Positions 18,326 to 27,461 are shown, counted from the first letter of the stretch. The stretch: DNA of 64,000 nucleotides from Corynebacterium aquatimens (GCF_030408395.1 NZ_CP046980.1:434001-498000), one strand, 5' to 3'. Translations and numbers: made by a program. Notes: generated by a model not told the origin, from the letters alone.

Positions 18326-18747
18326 GAGGCTCGGCCGTCTTCACCGACCCCAAGTGCCGCGCGGAGTTTCTGCGCGGCTTCGTCCATTTTCTCCGCATCC
18401 GTTTCGTCAGCACGCATGATGTTCTGCAAGCTGTAGCCGCTCATGTCGTTGGCAGGGAAAACGTGGATGTGGGCGTGCGGGACCTCGAAGCCAGCAATCA
18501 AGTAGCCTGCGCGTGCGGAGCCGAAAACATCGATGATGGCCTTGCCGATCTTTTGCGCGACATCGTTCATGTGCGCCCAGGTGGCTGGGTCGGCGTCAGT
18601 CCACTTGTCAATCTCCTCGACCGGAACGACCAGCGTGTGGCCATAAGCGATGGGCTCAATAGTGAGGAAGGCTGCAACTGTGTCATCCCGGTAGACAAAG
18701 CGTCCGGGGATCTCTCCGTCAATGATCTTTGTAAAAACAGTGCTCAT
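18322..18747 (-). CDS. HIT-family nucleotide-binding protein
   Basis: 141 aa. The histidine triad is present as VPHAHIHVFP (HxHxH followed by hydrophobic residues) near residue 96. N-terminal CIF-like VFTKIIDGEIPGRFVYRD and HTLVVP are typical of the HinT/FHIT branch, which hydrolyses nucleotide phosphoramidates or dinucleotides. The exact substrate is unknown. Monocistronic, convergent with phoS and divergent from purD. Confidence 0.9.
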   Translation of the reverse strand: MSTVFTKIIDGEIPGRFVYRDDTVAAFLTIEPIAYGHTLVVPVEEIDKWTDADPATWAHMNDVAQKIGKAIIDVFGSARAGYLIAGFEVPHAHIHVFPANDMSGYSLQNIMRADETDAEKMDEAAQKLRAALGVGEDGRAS

Positions 18748-18864
18748 AACGCCCCAGGGTACCGTCGCTTTTTAATCCCGCGTTCGTCCCGAGCGGCAGG
18801 GTGGGAGTGAACGCCGGGTGCGACTGTGACGGTGCGGTGTCCGGGCGCTGGTTAAACTGGCGTT

Positions 18865-20175
18865 ATGACTAGCGTTAAAAAGGTTTTAGTGATCGGGGCA
18901 GGCGGACGCGAACACGCCTTGCTTGAGGCAATGAAGCGCACGAGCAACGAGGCAGATGGCCTGGAGCTTCACGTCGCGCCCGGAAATGCCGGCATGACGT
19001 CGATCGCGCAGCGGCATGACGTCAAGGTCGATGACGCGGCGGCCGTCGTTAGCTTGGCGGGAGAAATTGGGGCGGATCTAGTGGTGATTGGGCCTGAACA
19101 ACCTCTTGTTTCGGGCGTCACCGATGCACTGCGGGAGGCAGGATTTGCTGTATTCGGCCCCTCCCAGCAAGCAGCGAAGCTGGAAGGTTCAAAGACGTTT
19201 GCTAAAGAGATCATGGCGTTGGCGGGAGTGCGCACCGCGCGCGCCAAGCGCGTCACCGACCCGGACACGGTCAAGATTGAGCTGAAGAACTTCGGACCGC
19301 ACTTCGTGGTGAAAGATGATGGCCTTGCCGGCGGCAAAGGCGTTGTTGTCACCGATGATGTGCGTGAGGCGGTCCACCACGCAAAGGCTGTGATTGAGGC
19401 AGGTAATCCGGTTCTTTTGGAAACATTCCTCGATGGTCCGGAGGTGAGCCTGTTCTGCCTCGTTGATGGTGAAACGGTGGTTCCGCTGCTGCCGGCCCAA
19501 GACCACAAGCGTGCGTACGACGGGGATGAGGGGCCCAACACCGGCGGTATGGGTGCCTACACGCCGTTGCCCTGGCTTCCGGAAGACGGCGTGCAACGCA
19601 TCGTTGATGACGTGGTTGCGCCCGTCGCTAAGCAAATGGTGAAGCGTGGAACCCCGTACTCAGGCCTGCTGTACGCGGGCCTGGCATGGGGGGCGCAAGG
19701 ACCAGCCGTCGTGGAATTCAACGCGCGCTTCGGTGACCCGGAAACCCAAGCGGTGCTCGCGTTGTTGGACTCACCTTTAGCGGAATTGCTGGCAGCCACC
19801 GCGAACGGGGAGCTCGCGCAATTCATGGAGTCCCACGGTCCGCTGCGGTGGAAAGAAGGCTACGCCGTCACGGTTGTTCTGGCGGCGAAGGACTACCCGG
19901 CATCGCCCCAAAGCGGGGACCCGATCGAGGGGGACAACCTTGATGATCCCGCGGCGGTTCTTCACGCGGGCACCGCACTCGCGCCGGGCACCGTCCGCGG
20001 TGAAGGGGCCTACGTTTCCGCTGGTGGCCGCGTCCTCAACGTCGTGGGAACAGGCGCAGACCTAGCTGCCGCCGCGGATGCTGCGTACGCGGAAATTGAA
20101 AAGATCAGCCTGCCGGGCTCGTTCTACCGCCGCGATATCGCGCGTCCCGCAATCGATGGAAAGATCAGTTTGTAA
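18865..20175 (+). CDS. purD: Phosphoribosylamine--glycine ligase
   Basis: Second step of purine synthesis, ATP-dependent ligation of glycine to phosphoribosylamine. 436 aa. ATP-grasp features: N-terminal [13 protein letters not shown], the lysine-containing [16 protein letters not shown], the GARS signature [10 protein letters not shown], and [11 protein letters not shown] for metal and ATP binding. Followed at 50 bp by purB, so purine genes begin here. Confidence 0.96.
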   Translation: MTSVKKVLVIGAGGREHALLEAMKRTSNEADGLELHVAPGNAGMTSIAQRHDVKVDDAAAVVSLAGEIGADLVVIGPEQPLVSGVTDALREAGFAVFGPSQQAAKLEGSKTFAKEIMALAGVRTARAKRVTDPDTVKIELKNFGPHFVVKDDGLAGGKGVVVTDDVREAVHHAKAVIEAGNPVLLETFLDGPEVSLFCLVDGETVVPLLPAQDHKRAYDGDEGPNTGGMGAYTPLPWLPEDGVQRIVDDVVAPVAKQMVKRGTPYSGLLYAGLAWGAQGPAVVEFNARFGDPETQAVLALLDSPLAELLAATANGELAQFMESHGPLRWKEGYAVTVVLAAKDYPASPQSGDPIEGDNLDDPAAVLHAGTALAPGTVRGEGAYVSAGGRVLNVVGTGADLAAAADAAYAEIEKISLPGSFYRRDIARPAIDGKISL

Positions 20176-20225
20176 CCACCGGTGCAGATACCGGCATGAA
20201 TCCCGCACGACCCCAAGGAGTACCC

Positions 20226-21650
20226 GTGAAGCCAAAAGTCGCCAACGTTTTGTCCAACCGCTACGCCTCCCCGGAGATGGCGCTGCTGTGGAGCCCTGAG
20301 CACAAGATCGTGCTCGAGCGCCAGCTGTGGATCGCGGTCATGCGTGCGCAGCAGTCTCTGGGGGTGGACATCCCTGATGAGGCCATCGCGGCGTATGAGA
20401 AAGTAGTGGGCGACGTTGATCTTGGCTCCATCGCCGAGCGTGAAAAGGTTACGCGGCACGATGTGAAGGCACGCATTGAAGAGTTCAATGCGCTCGCTGG
20501 GCACGAGCACATCCACAAGGGCATGACCAGCCGCGACCTGACGGAAAACGTTGAGCAACTACAGATCTACCGTTCGCTGGAACTCGTACGCGGCAAGTCC
20601 GTTGCGTTGCTGAAGGCGATCGGCAACCGCGCCGCGGAATACCAAGAGCTAGTCATGGCTGGGCGCTCCCACAATGTTGCCGCGCAGGCAACAACGTTGG
20701 GCAAGCGCTTCGCATCCGCGGCGGATGAGATCCTAGTCGCGCTCGAGCGCGTTGATGATCTGTTGAACCGGTACCCACTACGCGGCATCAAGGGTCCAAT
20801 GGGTACGTCCCAGGACATGCTTGATCTGATGGGTGGGGACGAAGAGAAGCTCAACCAGCTTGAAGGCGCGATCGCGGAGCACCTCGGGTTTTCACGGGTC
20901 TTTGACTCAGTGGGTCAGATTTACCCACGTTCACTAGATTTTGATGCGATCTCTGCTCTGGTTCAGTTGGGCGCTGGCCCGTCGAGCTTGGCTACGACGA
21001 TCCGTTTGATGGCCGGAAATGAAACCGTCACCGAGGGCTTCAAGGAAGGCCAAGTCGGCTCCTCCGCGATGCCGCACAAGATGAATGCCCGATCCTGCGA
21101 GCGCGTCGGCGGTTTCCACGTGATCCTGCGTGGTTACCTCACGATGGTTGCTGATTTGAGCGGGCAGCAGTGGAACGAGGGTGACGTGTTCTGTTCCGTC
21201 GTCCGCCGCGTTGCCTTGCCGGATGCCTTCTTTGCTATCGACGGAATGATGGAGACCTTCCTCACCGTCTTAAAGGAATTCGGTGCGTTCCCGGCGATGA
21301 TTAACCGGGAGCTGGACCGCTACCTGCCGTTCTTGGCCACGACGCGCATCCTCATGGCGTCCGTGCGCGCAGGTGTCGGACGCGAAACCGCCCACGAAGT
21401 GATCAAGGAGCACGCGGTGGCAATGGCGCTGGATATGCGCGAGCGCGGCGCGGAGCAGAACCTCGTTGACCGCCTCGCCGAGGACGACCGACTCCCATTA
21501 ACAAAGGAAGAACTCGAAGCAGCCCTAGCGGACCGCAACGCGTTCATCGGTGCCGCCGAGTCCCAGGTCAGTAACGTGCTTGCGCGTATCGACGAATGGG
21601 TAGAAAAATACCCGGAGGCAGCGAACTACACTCCGGGAGACATCCTTTAA
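20226..21650 (+). CDS. purB: Adenylosuccinate lyase
   Basis: Removes fumarate from SAICAR and adenylosuccinate, acting twice in purine synthesis. 474 aa from GTG at 20226 with AAGGAG 6 nt before it; an upstream GTG is in frame but has no ribosome site. The fumarase/aspartase-superfamily signature is GSSAMPHKMN, with TSRDLTEN and SHNVAAQATT for the catalytic histidines. The TAA stop lies inside a perfect hairpin and is followed by a 30-bp tandem repeat. Confidence 0.96.
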   Translation: MKPKVANVLSNRYASPEMALLWSPEHKIVLERQLWIAVMRAQQSLGVDIPDEAIAAYEKVVGDVDLGSIAEREKVTRHDVKARIEEFNALAGHEHIHKGMTSRDLTENVEQLQIYRSLELVRGKSVALLKAIGNRAAEYQELVMAGRSHNVAAQATTLGKRFASAADEILVALERVDDLLNRYPLRGIKGPMGTSQDMLDLMGGDEEKLNQLEGAIAEHLGFSRVFDSVGQIYPRSLDFDAISALVQLGAGPSSLATTIRLMAGNETVTEGFKEGQVGSSAMPHKMNARSCERVGGFHVILRGYLTMVADLSGQQWNEGDVFCSVVRRVALPDAFFAIDGMMETFLTVLKEFGAFPAMINRELDRYLPFLATTRILMASVRAGVGRETAHEVIKEHAVAMALDMRERGAEQNLVDRLAEDDRLPLTKEELEAALADRNAFIGAAESQVSNVLARIDEWVEKYPEAANYTPGDIL

Positions 21651-21670
21651 TGCGGACGCATTAAAGGATG
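21641..21670 (+). terminator. Hairpin over the purB stop codon
   Basis: Perfect 14-bp inverted repeat: 21641-21654 pairs with 21657-21670 (arms CATCCTTTAATGCG and CGCATTAAAGGATG). The left arm holds the last codons and stop of purB. There is no T run, so it may act as a bidirectional pause or mRNA-end structure rather than a classical terminator. Confidence 0.5.
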
Positions 21671-21738
21671 AGAAAACCAATGGGGACGCATTAAAGGATG
21701 AAAACGCCGATGTTGTCGCATTAAAGGATGAAAAAACT
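21657..21738 (+). repeat. Three tandem 30-bp repeats downstream of purB
   Basis: CGCATTAAAGGATGA occurs at 21657, 21687 and 21717, exactly 30 bp apart. It is followed by A-rich bases (RAAAAC), with about 10 variable bases before the next copy. The conserved part equals the right arm of the hairpin over the purB stop, so the array seems to have grown from that arm. Confidence 0.85.
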
Positions 21739-21762
21739 GGCGCCGGGCCGTTCGCCCCGTCG

Positions 21763-22509
21763 TTACTCGCCGTCGAAGTAGATTTCGCCGGACGGGTGCT
21801 TGGTGTTGGTGGTGCCAAGGCGCATCTTCATGCCGGTAGCCACCATCTGGGGACCGGACGCGTCGGTGGTTTCCACGGTGACGGCGGCTGCCTTGTAGGT
21901 TTTGCCCACCTCGATGTCCTTAGCGCTCAGTGGCAGGCGGTCCGCTTTGTGGATTCCGCAGATGTCATCCTGGTCAGAAATCATGGAGTTCGCGCGGTTG
22001 CCGTTGCCCATCACGGGGGTCAGGGACGGTGCGCTCAACGTACCCTCCGTTGCCTCGCTATCCACGATCTTGTAGGACACCTCGAAGCAGGTCAGGGACT
22101 TGATCTTGTCCTTGTCCGCTAGGACACCACCGGCATTCTTTTCGGCATCTTCCACGGTGATTGGGTCCATCTTCTCTACCGTTGCCTCGGCGTAAACCGG
22201 CACATCGTCATTGATGGTCGGGATGATGATGTCTGCGGTATCACCAAGCTTAAAGCGGTCGCCTTCCTTCGCCGCAGCGAAGTCGGAGGGCTTGCCACCT
22301 TCGGAGTCACTGTCCGAGTCCTTGTCGGAGTCGGAGTCGGAATCCTTGTCGGCGTCGGAGTCGTCCTTCTTCTCCGCGGTCTTTTCCTCGGCGGATTCTT
22401 CTGAGGTGTTGCCGCCGATGGAGAACTCGCAACCGCTCAAAACTAGGGCGGATGCTGCGATAACGGAAGCGACTGCTGGGCGAATCTTGTTTCTAGTGAT
22501 GTACGTCAT
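21763..22509 (-). CDS. Putative lipoprotein with acidic Asp/Ser repeat
   Basis: 248 aa from ATG at 22509. The signal peptide has lipobox VLSGC (Cys27). A low-complexity linker of about 50 residues follows, rich in Glu, Lys, then Asp-Ser pairs (DADKDSDSDSDKDSDSDSEGG). The C-terminal domain (about 80-248) looks like a DUF4352-type telokin-like fold, judging by 'GDRFKLGDTADI' and the C-terminal strands; I do not assign a function. Convergent with purB and transcribed in the same direction as upstream purC, about 107 bp away. Confidence 0.72.
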   Translation of the reverse strand: MTYITRNKIRPAVASVIAASALVLSGCEFSIGGNTSEESAEEKTAEKKDDSDADKDSDSDSDKDSDSDSEGGKPSDFAAAKEGDRFKLGDTADIIIPTINDDVPVYAEATVEKMDPITVEDAEKNAGGVLADKDKIKSLTCFEVSYKIVDSEATEGTLSAPSLTPVMGNGNRANSMISDQDDICGIHKADRLPLSAKDIEVGKTYKAAAVTVETTDASGPQMVATGMKMRLGTTNTKHPSGEIYFDGE

Positions 22510-22615
22510 AAATTCAACGTATAGTGCCGCCGCCCTTTGGGCGACGGCTAATGGGGTTTTCGCACGTACTGTGATGTTTTTGTTACAAAACTTGGATTTG
22601 CACAAGAGGATCGGG

Positions 22616-23485
22616 TTAGCAGAAACGCTTGCCGCTGAGGCGCTCGTACGCTTCGATGTAGCGCTGGCGGGTGGCCTCGACTACGGAGCCGGGCAGTTCC
22701 GGGGGAGGGGTGGAATCGGACTGGTCCCAGCCGGACTTCTGCGTCAACCAGTTGCGCACGTACTGCTTGTCAAAGCTCGGCTGGACCTTGCCCGGCTCAT
22801 AGGATTCGGCGGGCCAGTAGCGGGAGGAATCCGGGGTCAAGACCTCGTCGGCAAGCGTGAGCGTGCCATTGGAATCGATGCCGAACTCGAATTTCGTATC
22901 GGCCAGGATGATTCCCTTGCTCAGCGCGTAGTCGGCGGCTTGGGTGTAAATCTTAAGCGTCGCTTCGCGCAGATCATCGGCCATCTGCTTGCCCATGTGG
23001 CGGCAGACGTGCTGGTAGGACACGTTTTCATCGTGGTTGCCCTGCTCCGCCTTGGTCGCAGGGGTGAAAATCGGCTCCGGCAGCTTCGATGCCTCCTCAA
23101 GACCTTCGGGCAGTTCGATGCCGCAGACTTCGCCCGTCGCATGGTACTCCTTCAGGCCGGAGCCGGTGAGGTAACCACGGGCAACGCACTCGAACGGGAC
23201 CATCTCCAGGCGCTTCACCACGAATGCTCGGCCCAGGACTTCTTCGGGAATCCTTTCGTCGTCAAGCGGGCCAGCGAGGTGGTTGGGGAAGTCAATGAGG
23301 TCGAAGAAGAACTCGCTTGTTTTCGTTAGAATCTTGCCCTTGTCTGGGATCGCGGGCTCCAGCGAGAAGTCATACGCGGAGATGCGATCGGTGGCAACCA
23401 TGAGGAGGTGGTCGGCGTCGATCTCAAAAATTTCGCGGACTTTACCTGCAGAAAGATGCTTGTAATCTGATAACTCAGGGCGCAT
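22616..23485 (-). CDS. purC: SAICAR synthase
   Basis: Phosphoribosylaminoimidazole-succinocarboxamide synthase, joining aspartate to CAIR in purine synthesis. 289 aa from ATG at 23485, chosen because conserved sequence begins with '[18 protein letters not shown]'. Visible signatures: [10 protein letters not shown] (nucleotide binding), [12 protein letters not shown], and LADTKFEFG for metal binding. Its start is divergent from oligopeptidase B, 65 bp away. Confidence 0.96.
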   Translation of the reverse strand: MRPELSDYKHLSAGKVREIFEIDADHLLMVATDRISAYDFSLEPAIPDKGKILTKTSEFFFDLIDFPNHLAGPLDDERIPEEVLGRAFVVKRLEMVPFECVARGYLTGSGLKEYHATGEVCGIELPEGLEEASKLPEPIFTPATKAEQGNHDENVSYQHVCRHMGKQMADDLREATLKIYTQAADYALSKGIILADTKFEFGIDSNGTLTLADEVLTPDSSRYWPAESYEPGKVQPSFDKQYVRNWLTQKSGWDQSDSTPPPELPGSVVEATRQRYIEAYERLSGKRFC

Positions 23486-23549
23486 GGACAAAAGTCTAGT
23501 CCTACCGGGCATCTTCGTCTGTTTGATAGGCGGCCTAGACTCGATGGGC

Positions 23550-25739
23550 ATGACCGCAGACTTTCCCGCACTCCCGCAGGCCCGCAAGCAACCCATGACG
23601 CGTAGCTTCCACGGCAGAGACTTCATCGACGACTATGAGTGGCTGCGCGACAAGGAAAACCCAGAGACGATCGCGTATCTAGAGGCCGAAAACGCCTACA
23701 CGGCGGCGGCGACAGCGCACTTGGACGGCGTGCGCTCAGATATTTACGGGGAAATCAAAGCCCGCACGAAAGAGACGGATATGTCCGTGCCTGTGCGTCA
23801 AGGCGACTGGTGGTACTACAGCCGCACGGAGGAAGGCAAAAACTACTCCATTTCCTCTCGCGTTCCCGTGGGCGCCGGATCCGACCCGTGGGCACCGCCT
23901 GTCGTTCCGGAAGACGGATCGCCCCTGCCCGATGAGCAAATCCTGCTTGACGTCAACGAACTCGCCGACGGGCATGAGTTCTTCTCCATCGGCGCCTCGT
24001 CCGTCTCCACCTCCGGCCGCCTTCTGGCGTACTCCGTCGACACCGAAGGCGATGAGCGATTCACGCTCTACTTCAAGGATCTTTCCACGGGCACAATGCT
24101 TGACGACGAAATCCCCGGCGTCTTCTACGGCGCCACCTGGGCGGGGGAAGACTACGTGTTCTACACGCGTGTCGACGACGCCTGGCGACCACACCAGATC
24201 TGGCGCCACCGCATCGGCACCGATGCCTCACAGGATGTGCTTGTGTACCAGGAAGACGACGAAAAGTTCGGAGTTGGAATCAACGCTGACCGTTCCGAAC
24301 GCTATCTATACATCCTCTCTTCGTCTTCACTGACCTCCGAGTACCGCGTCACCCCAATGGACAAACCCGAGGCTGAATTCACAATCCTGTGGGAGCGCGA
24401 ACCCGGGGTGGAATACAACGTCGACCTTGCCGTTCTGGGCCGACGCCCAGAACGGCAAGAAGAAGCACCCGGCCAAGAACAGCAAGAAGAAGCACCCGGC
24501 CAAGAACACTGGGTCGTCACACACAATGCCTTCGGGCCAAACTTCGCGATTGGCACCTGCCCAGTCCCGGCCCCAAGAGAGGCCCTTCCGCCCTTGCGTG
24601 AACTGCGTGAGTACGTAGCCCACGATGATGAGCGGCGCATCGAAGGAACCGACTGCTACCAAGACTTCATGGTTGTCGGCTACCGGCGCGGCGGAATCGG
24701 TCGTTTAGCGTTCGCGGACCTCACCGGCGGATCATTCGGGGAGCTCAAAGAACTGGAATTTGATGAAGAGCTCTACACAGCCGGCTTCGGCGGCAACCCC
24801 GAGTGGGACGCACCGGTCGTGCGCGTGGTCTACACATCATTTACCCAACCCGCGCAGGTGTTTGACTTTTCACCCGCTACGAGCGAACTCACCCTGTTGA
24901 AAGAACAAGAAGTTCTCGGCGGATACGATCCAGCGGATTACGTGGCCACCCGCATGTGGGCTACCGCGGAAGATGGGACGCGGGTGCCCATGTCCGTCGT
25001 TAAGCGTGCTGATCTTGATCTTTCCTCGCCGCGACCCACGTTGCTGTACGGCTACGGCTCCTATGAAGCCTCGACCGATCCCGGGTTCTCTGTCGCTCGG
25101 CTGTCGCTGATGGACCGCGGCATGGTGTGGGTGTGTGCCCACGTGCGCGGCGGCGGCGAAATGGGGCGCCTGTGGTACGACAACGGCAAGGGCCTGCACA
25201 AACGCAACACATTCACCGACTTCATCGCGTGCGCTGATGCGCTTTTCGACGCCGGCGTGACCACCCCGGACCAACTCGTCGCCGAGGGAGGATCCGCCGG
25301 CGGCATGCTCATGGGTGCCGTAGCAAACCTGGCGCCGGAAAAGTTCGCGGGTATTCAGGCGATCGTTCCGTTTGTGGATCCGCTGACGTCGATCCTGATG
25401 CCGGAGCTCCCACTCACCGTCGGCGAGTGGGAAGAATGGGGCGACCCCTACCACGACCCAGAGATCTACGACTACATGGCCACCTACGCTCCCTACGAGA
25501 ACATCGAGGCCAAGGACTACCCCAACATTCTGGCCATCACCAGCATCAATGACACCCGCGTTCTCTACGTTGAACCCGCGAAGTGGATCGCGAAACTCCG
25601 CGACACCGCCACCGGCGGCCAGTTCTTGCTCAAGACCGAGATGGCTGCCGGGCACGGCGGTGTCTCCGGACGCTACAAGAAGTGGGAGCAGACCGCGTTC
25701 GAGTACGCCTGGACCCTCGACCAAGCCGGCGCTGTGTAA
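23550..25739 (+). CDS. ptrB: Oligopeptidase B (prolyl oligopeptidase family)
   Basis: Serine peptidase of family S9A cleaving short peptides after basic residues, probably cytoplasmic (no signal peptide). About 729 aa from ATG at 23550, with an ATG at 23544 as alternative. An N-terminal beta-propeller (about 70-400) is followed by the hydrolase domain. The catalytic Ser lies in [12 protein letters not shown]; the late INDTRV and AGHGGVSGR segments supply Asp and His. Odd: residues about 292-320 are a Glu/Gln/Pro-rich insert made of a 9-residue duplication, preceded in DNA by a perfect hairpin. The frame stays open through it. Confidence 0.93.
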   Translation: MTADFPALPQARKQPMTRSFHGRDFIDDYEWLRDKENPETIAYLEAENAYTAAATAHLDGVRSDIYGEIKARTKETDMSVPVRQGDWWYYSRTEEGKNYSISSRVPVGAGSDPWAPPVVPEDGSPLPDEQILLDVNELADGHEFFSIGASSVSTSGRLLAYSVDTEGDERFTLYFKDLSTGTMLDDEIPGVFYGATWAGEDYVFYTRVDDAWRPHQIWRHRIGTDASQDVLVYQEDDEKFGVGINADRSERYLYILSSSSLTSEYRVTPMDKPEAEFTILWEREPGVEYNVDLAVLGRRPERQEEAPGQEQQEEAPGQEHWVVTHNAFGPNFAIGTCPVPAPREALPPLRELREYVAHDDERRIEGTDCYQDFMVVGYRRGGIGRLAFADLTGGSFGELKELEFDEELYTAGFGGNPEWDAPVVRVVYTSFTQPAQVFDFSPATSELTLLKEQEVLGGYDPADYVATRMWATAEDGTRVPMSVVKRADLDLSSPRPTLLYGYGSYEASTDPGFSVARLSLMDRGMVWVCAHVRGGGEMGRLWYDNGKGLHKRNTFTDFIACADALFDAGVTTPDQLVAEGGSAGGMLMGAVANLAPEKFAGIQAIVPFVDPLTSILMPELPLTVGEWEEWGDPYHDPEIYDYMATYAPYENIEAKDYPNILAITSINDTRVLYVEPAKWIAKLRDTATGGQFLLKTEMAAGHGGVSGRYKKWEQTAFEYAWTLDQAGAV
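24426..24459 (+). repeat. Perfect 15-bp inverted repeat inside ptrB
   Basis: Left arm 24426-24440 (CTTGCCGTTCTGGGC), loop CGAC at 24441-24444, right arm 24445-24459 an exact reverse complement. It lies inside the coding sequence of the propeller domain and touches a 27-bp duplication. Confidence 0.9.
24455..24508 (+). repeat. Exact 27-bp tandem duplication inside ptrB
   Basis: Two identical 27-bp units start at 24455 and 24482 (each begins GCAAGAAGAAGCACCC). They encode a repeated nine-residue block, QEEAPGQEQ then QEEAPGQEH. In frame, so the protein only gains residues. Confidence 0.9.
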
Positions 25740-25911
25740 CACTGCTCCAGCGCTCCGGCCCTGCTCCTCCTTCCGCCTCACCTGCTCTTACCTGCTCTGA
25801 CTCGCTTCACTCGCTCTGACCTGCTCTCGCCCGCTTTTACCTGCTCTCACCCGCTCCCACCCGCGTCCCCACCCCACTTCAACGCGTCCCCACCCCTCTT
25901 CAACGGAGCAG
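25740..25911. repeat. Pyrimidine-rich 10-bp periodic tract after ptrB
   Basis: No gene. From about 25781 units such as CCTGCTCTTA and CCTGCTCTGA follow one another at 10-bp steps with decay (CTCGCTTCAC, CCGCTCCCAC), ending in ACCCC-rich sequence. GCGGGTGAAA and GAGCAGG on the far side of the neighbouring cassette (27290-27360) read as the reverse complement of this composition, so the two outer edges may be related. Confidence 0.55.
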
Positions 25912-26037
25912 TGATCGAGCCGTTTGTTGTAGCGATCGAGCCGTTTGATTTTCGATCGATCCGTTGGCCGCAAAACCCCAGGTCGCGATTTTGCGAATTT
26001 CAACGGCTCGATCGGCGTGCTCTACGGCTCGATCGGC
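25912..26037. repeat. Repeat array A: GATCGAGCCGTTTG motifs around a conserved core
   Basis: Forward motifs at 25913, 25934 and 25953 (the last as GATCGATCCGTTGG). Then the core AAAACCCCAGGTCGCGATTT near 25972-25993, then inverted copies AACGGCTCGATCGG near 26002 and ACGGCTCGATCGG near 26024. Spacing is about 20-22 bp. Forward and inverted halves can pair into one long imperfect hairpin with the core at its tip. It lies downstream of the nuclease-like gene; array B lies upstream of it. Confidence 0.8.
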
Positions 26038-26079
26038 TGACAGCGATCGCGCACGAAGAGGGGATAAGCGCTGGAGCGG

Positions 26080-26949
26080 TCAGAGGGTCCGCCGGGGCGT
26101 AGACGAATAGGCGATCAGAGCCTCTTGAACGATTCGCGGGACGCGGCCATGGATAGCGTCATCCCAGGTCACGCGAATAATCGGAATTCCTTTGTTGTTG
26201 ATGCCGATTTGGCGTGACCTTTCGTCGAGAAGCACTTGCGTTGGGTCGCCGTACTTGCCGGAGATTTTCTCCTCTCCGTCGGCCTCGAGACCGAGAAAGT
26301 TATTAATCATGAAGTCGATCCACGCAGTACGAACGCGGCCCTGCCCGTCGATGTAAGTGACCTTCACTTGGGCTTCGATTGAGTGCACTTCCGGGATATC
26401 GGCCTGGATGATCTGGTCTCTGACGATGGTTTCAAGAGGGCTTTGAGAGGTCTCAACGGAATAATGGATCAACCTGCGGAAATCCCGGATTCCATTGGCG
26501 CTGGGGACGTCGTCGAGTTGCTCGAGCAGGTACTGCGTAGTCAACTGCTGCCACTTGAATCGCGCAGATTCTAAGGTGACCAAGGCTGCAAGGCGGCCAT
26601 AGTACCGGTAAGTATCGAGGAGCATTTGAGTTCCGTCCACGTGCGGGATCCCGTGACTTGTTTGAACGCGGTCCTCACGGAAACGCCCGCTTCTATAGAC
26701 TGCCCCGTGCTTATTCTGCTTGCGACTACCAGCGTTTGTGCCGCTTCTGCGCTTGAGATCGACCTGTCTCACCCACTCGTGAGTCGCTAGATCCATAAGC
26801 ACAGCCGCCGCCGGGCCAGTGACAATGCAGTCTTTTGTCCGCCCGTGCACGCGCTTGATTAATTCGATTTCCCCCTGCCGGTCCATGTCTTTAATTTTGA
26901 CCTGGATCTTTGGTGTACGCACGCGAATTTGGCACACTTCAGTGTGCAT
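26080..26949 (-). CDS. Putative PD-(D/E)XK-type endonuclease-fold protein (AbiEi/DUF559-like)
   Basis: 289 aa from ATG at 26949; the frame is open to 27174, but that extension only translates repeat array B. The middle (about 30-180) resembles the N-terminal part of actinobacterial AbiEi-like regulators. The C-terminus has the pattern SPLETIVRD ... WIDFMINNFLGLEADGEEK ... ERSRQIGINNKGIPIIRVTWDD, as in very-short-patch-repair/DUF559-like domains. A candidate metal site is Asp in WIDF with E-x-D-G-x-x-K. Codon choice looks less GC-biased than in its neighbours. It is bracketed by repeat arrays A and B, within an accessory insertion between ptrB and the DUF2334 gene. Function not known. Confidence 0.6.
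   Translation of the reverse strand: MHTEVCQIRVRTPKIQVKIKDMDRQGEIELIKRVHGRTKDCIVTGPAAAVLMDLATHEWVRQVDLKRRSGTNAGSRKQNKHGAVYRSGRFREDRVQTSHGIPHVDGTQMLLDTYRYYGRLAALVTLESARFKWQQLTTQYLLEQLDDVPSANGIRDFRRLIHYSVETSQSPLETIVRDQIIQADIPEVHSIEAQVKVTYIDGQGRVRTAWIDFMINNFLGLEADGEEKISGKYGDPTQVLLDERSRQIGINNKGIPIIRVTWDDAIHGRVPRIVQEALIAYSSTPRRTL
26932..26947 (-). promoter_or_regulatory. Hairpin at the start codon of the nuclease-like gene
   Basis: GCACAC-ttca-GTGTGC, a perfect 6-bp inverted repeat covering the third base of the proposed ATG and the following codons. In mRNA it could hide the start. If the real start lies elsewhere it would be an operator instead. Confidence 0.4.
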
Positions 26950-27033
26950 TTTGCGGTGGATTTCTTGGCGGAATAGTGGTAGCGGGGCGTTGCTTATTCG
27001 GTGGAAGCTCTTTTCGCGTTTTTCGTGGTCTGG

Positions 27034-27400
27034 GCGAGCCGTTTGCGTAGGGTGATCGAGCCGTTTGTGTGGGGTGATCGAGCCGTTTGATTTTTGATCG
27101 ATCCGTTTGCGTGCGGTGATCCAGCCGTTTGTTGCAGTGATCGATCCGTTTGATTTTTGATCGATCCGTTGCACGTAAAACCCCAGGTCGCGATTTTGAG
27201 AATTCCAACGGATCGATCGGTGTACTCAACGGCTCGATCGGGCGGGTTAAACGGCTCGATCGGTCGGGTGAAACGGCTCGATCGGGCAGGCGGGTGAAAC
27301 AGGCGGGTGGGTGAAACGGCTCGATCGGGCAGGAGGGAAACGGAGCAGGCGGGTGAAACGGCTCGACTGGTGGGCGAGGGGAATGGATCGGGCGGGCGGG
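27034..27400. repeat. Repeat array B: larger copy of the GATCGAGCCGTTTG array
   Basis: About seven forward motifs (27035 partial, then 27054, 27076, 27097, 27118, 27139, 27159) sit 20-22 bp apart, in variants GATCGAGCCGTTTG, GATCGATCCGTTTG and GATCCAGCCGTTTG. Then comes the core near 27177-27198, then inverted motifs AACGGATCGATCGG and AACGGCTCGATCGG near 27208, 27229, 27250, 27272, 27315 and 27358 with GGCGGGTGAAA spacers. Beyond it to 27461 I see only a purine-rich stretch and the DUF2334 promoter. Confidence 0.85.
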
Positions 27401-27461
27401 AAACAACTTGCAAGGGCTGAAAGCGGGTGGAGGCCAGCGCGGTGTGGGATAATAGGATCTC

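Noticed and set aside
24870..25781. 303-aa open frame antisense to ptrB
   Set aside because: Lies over the catalytic domain of oligopeptidase B; no independent support.
26950..27174. 75-codon N-terminal extension of the nuclease-like gene
   Set aside because: It translates repeat array B (IDQKSNGSIT-like repeats) and has no relation to the conserved part of the protein.
27034..27400. CRISPR array
   Set aside because: The repeat is only 14 bp, spacers are 6-8 bp and themselves similar, the orientation flips around a core, and no cas genes are present.
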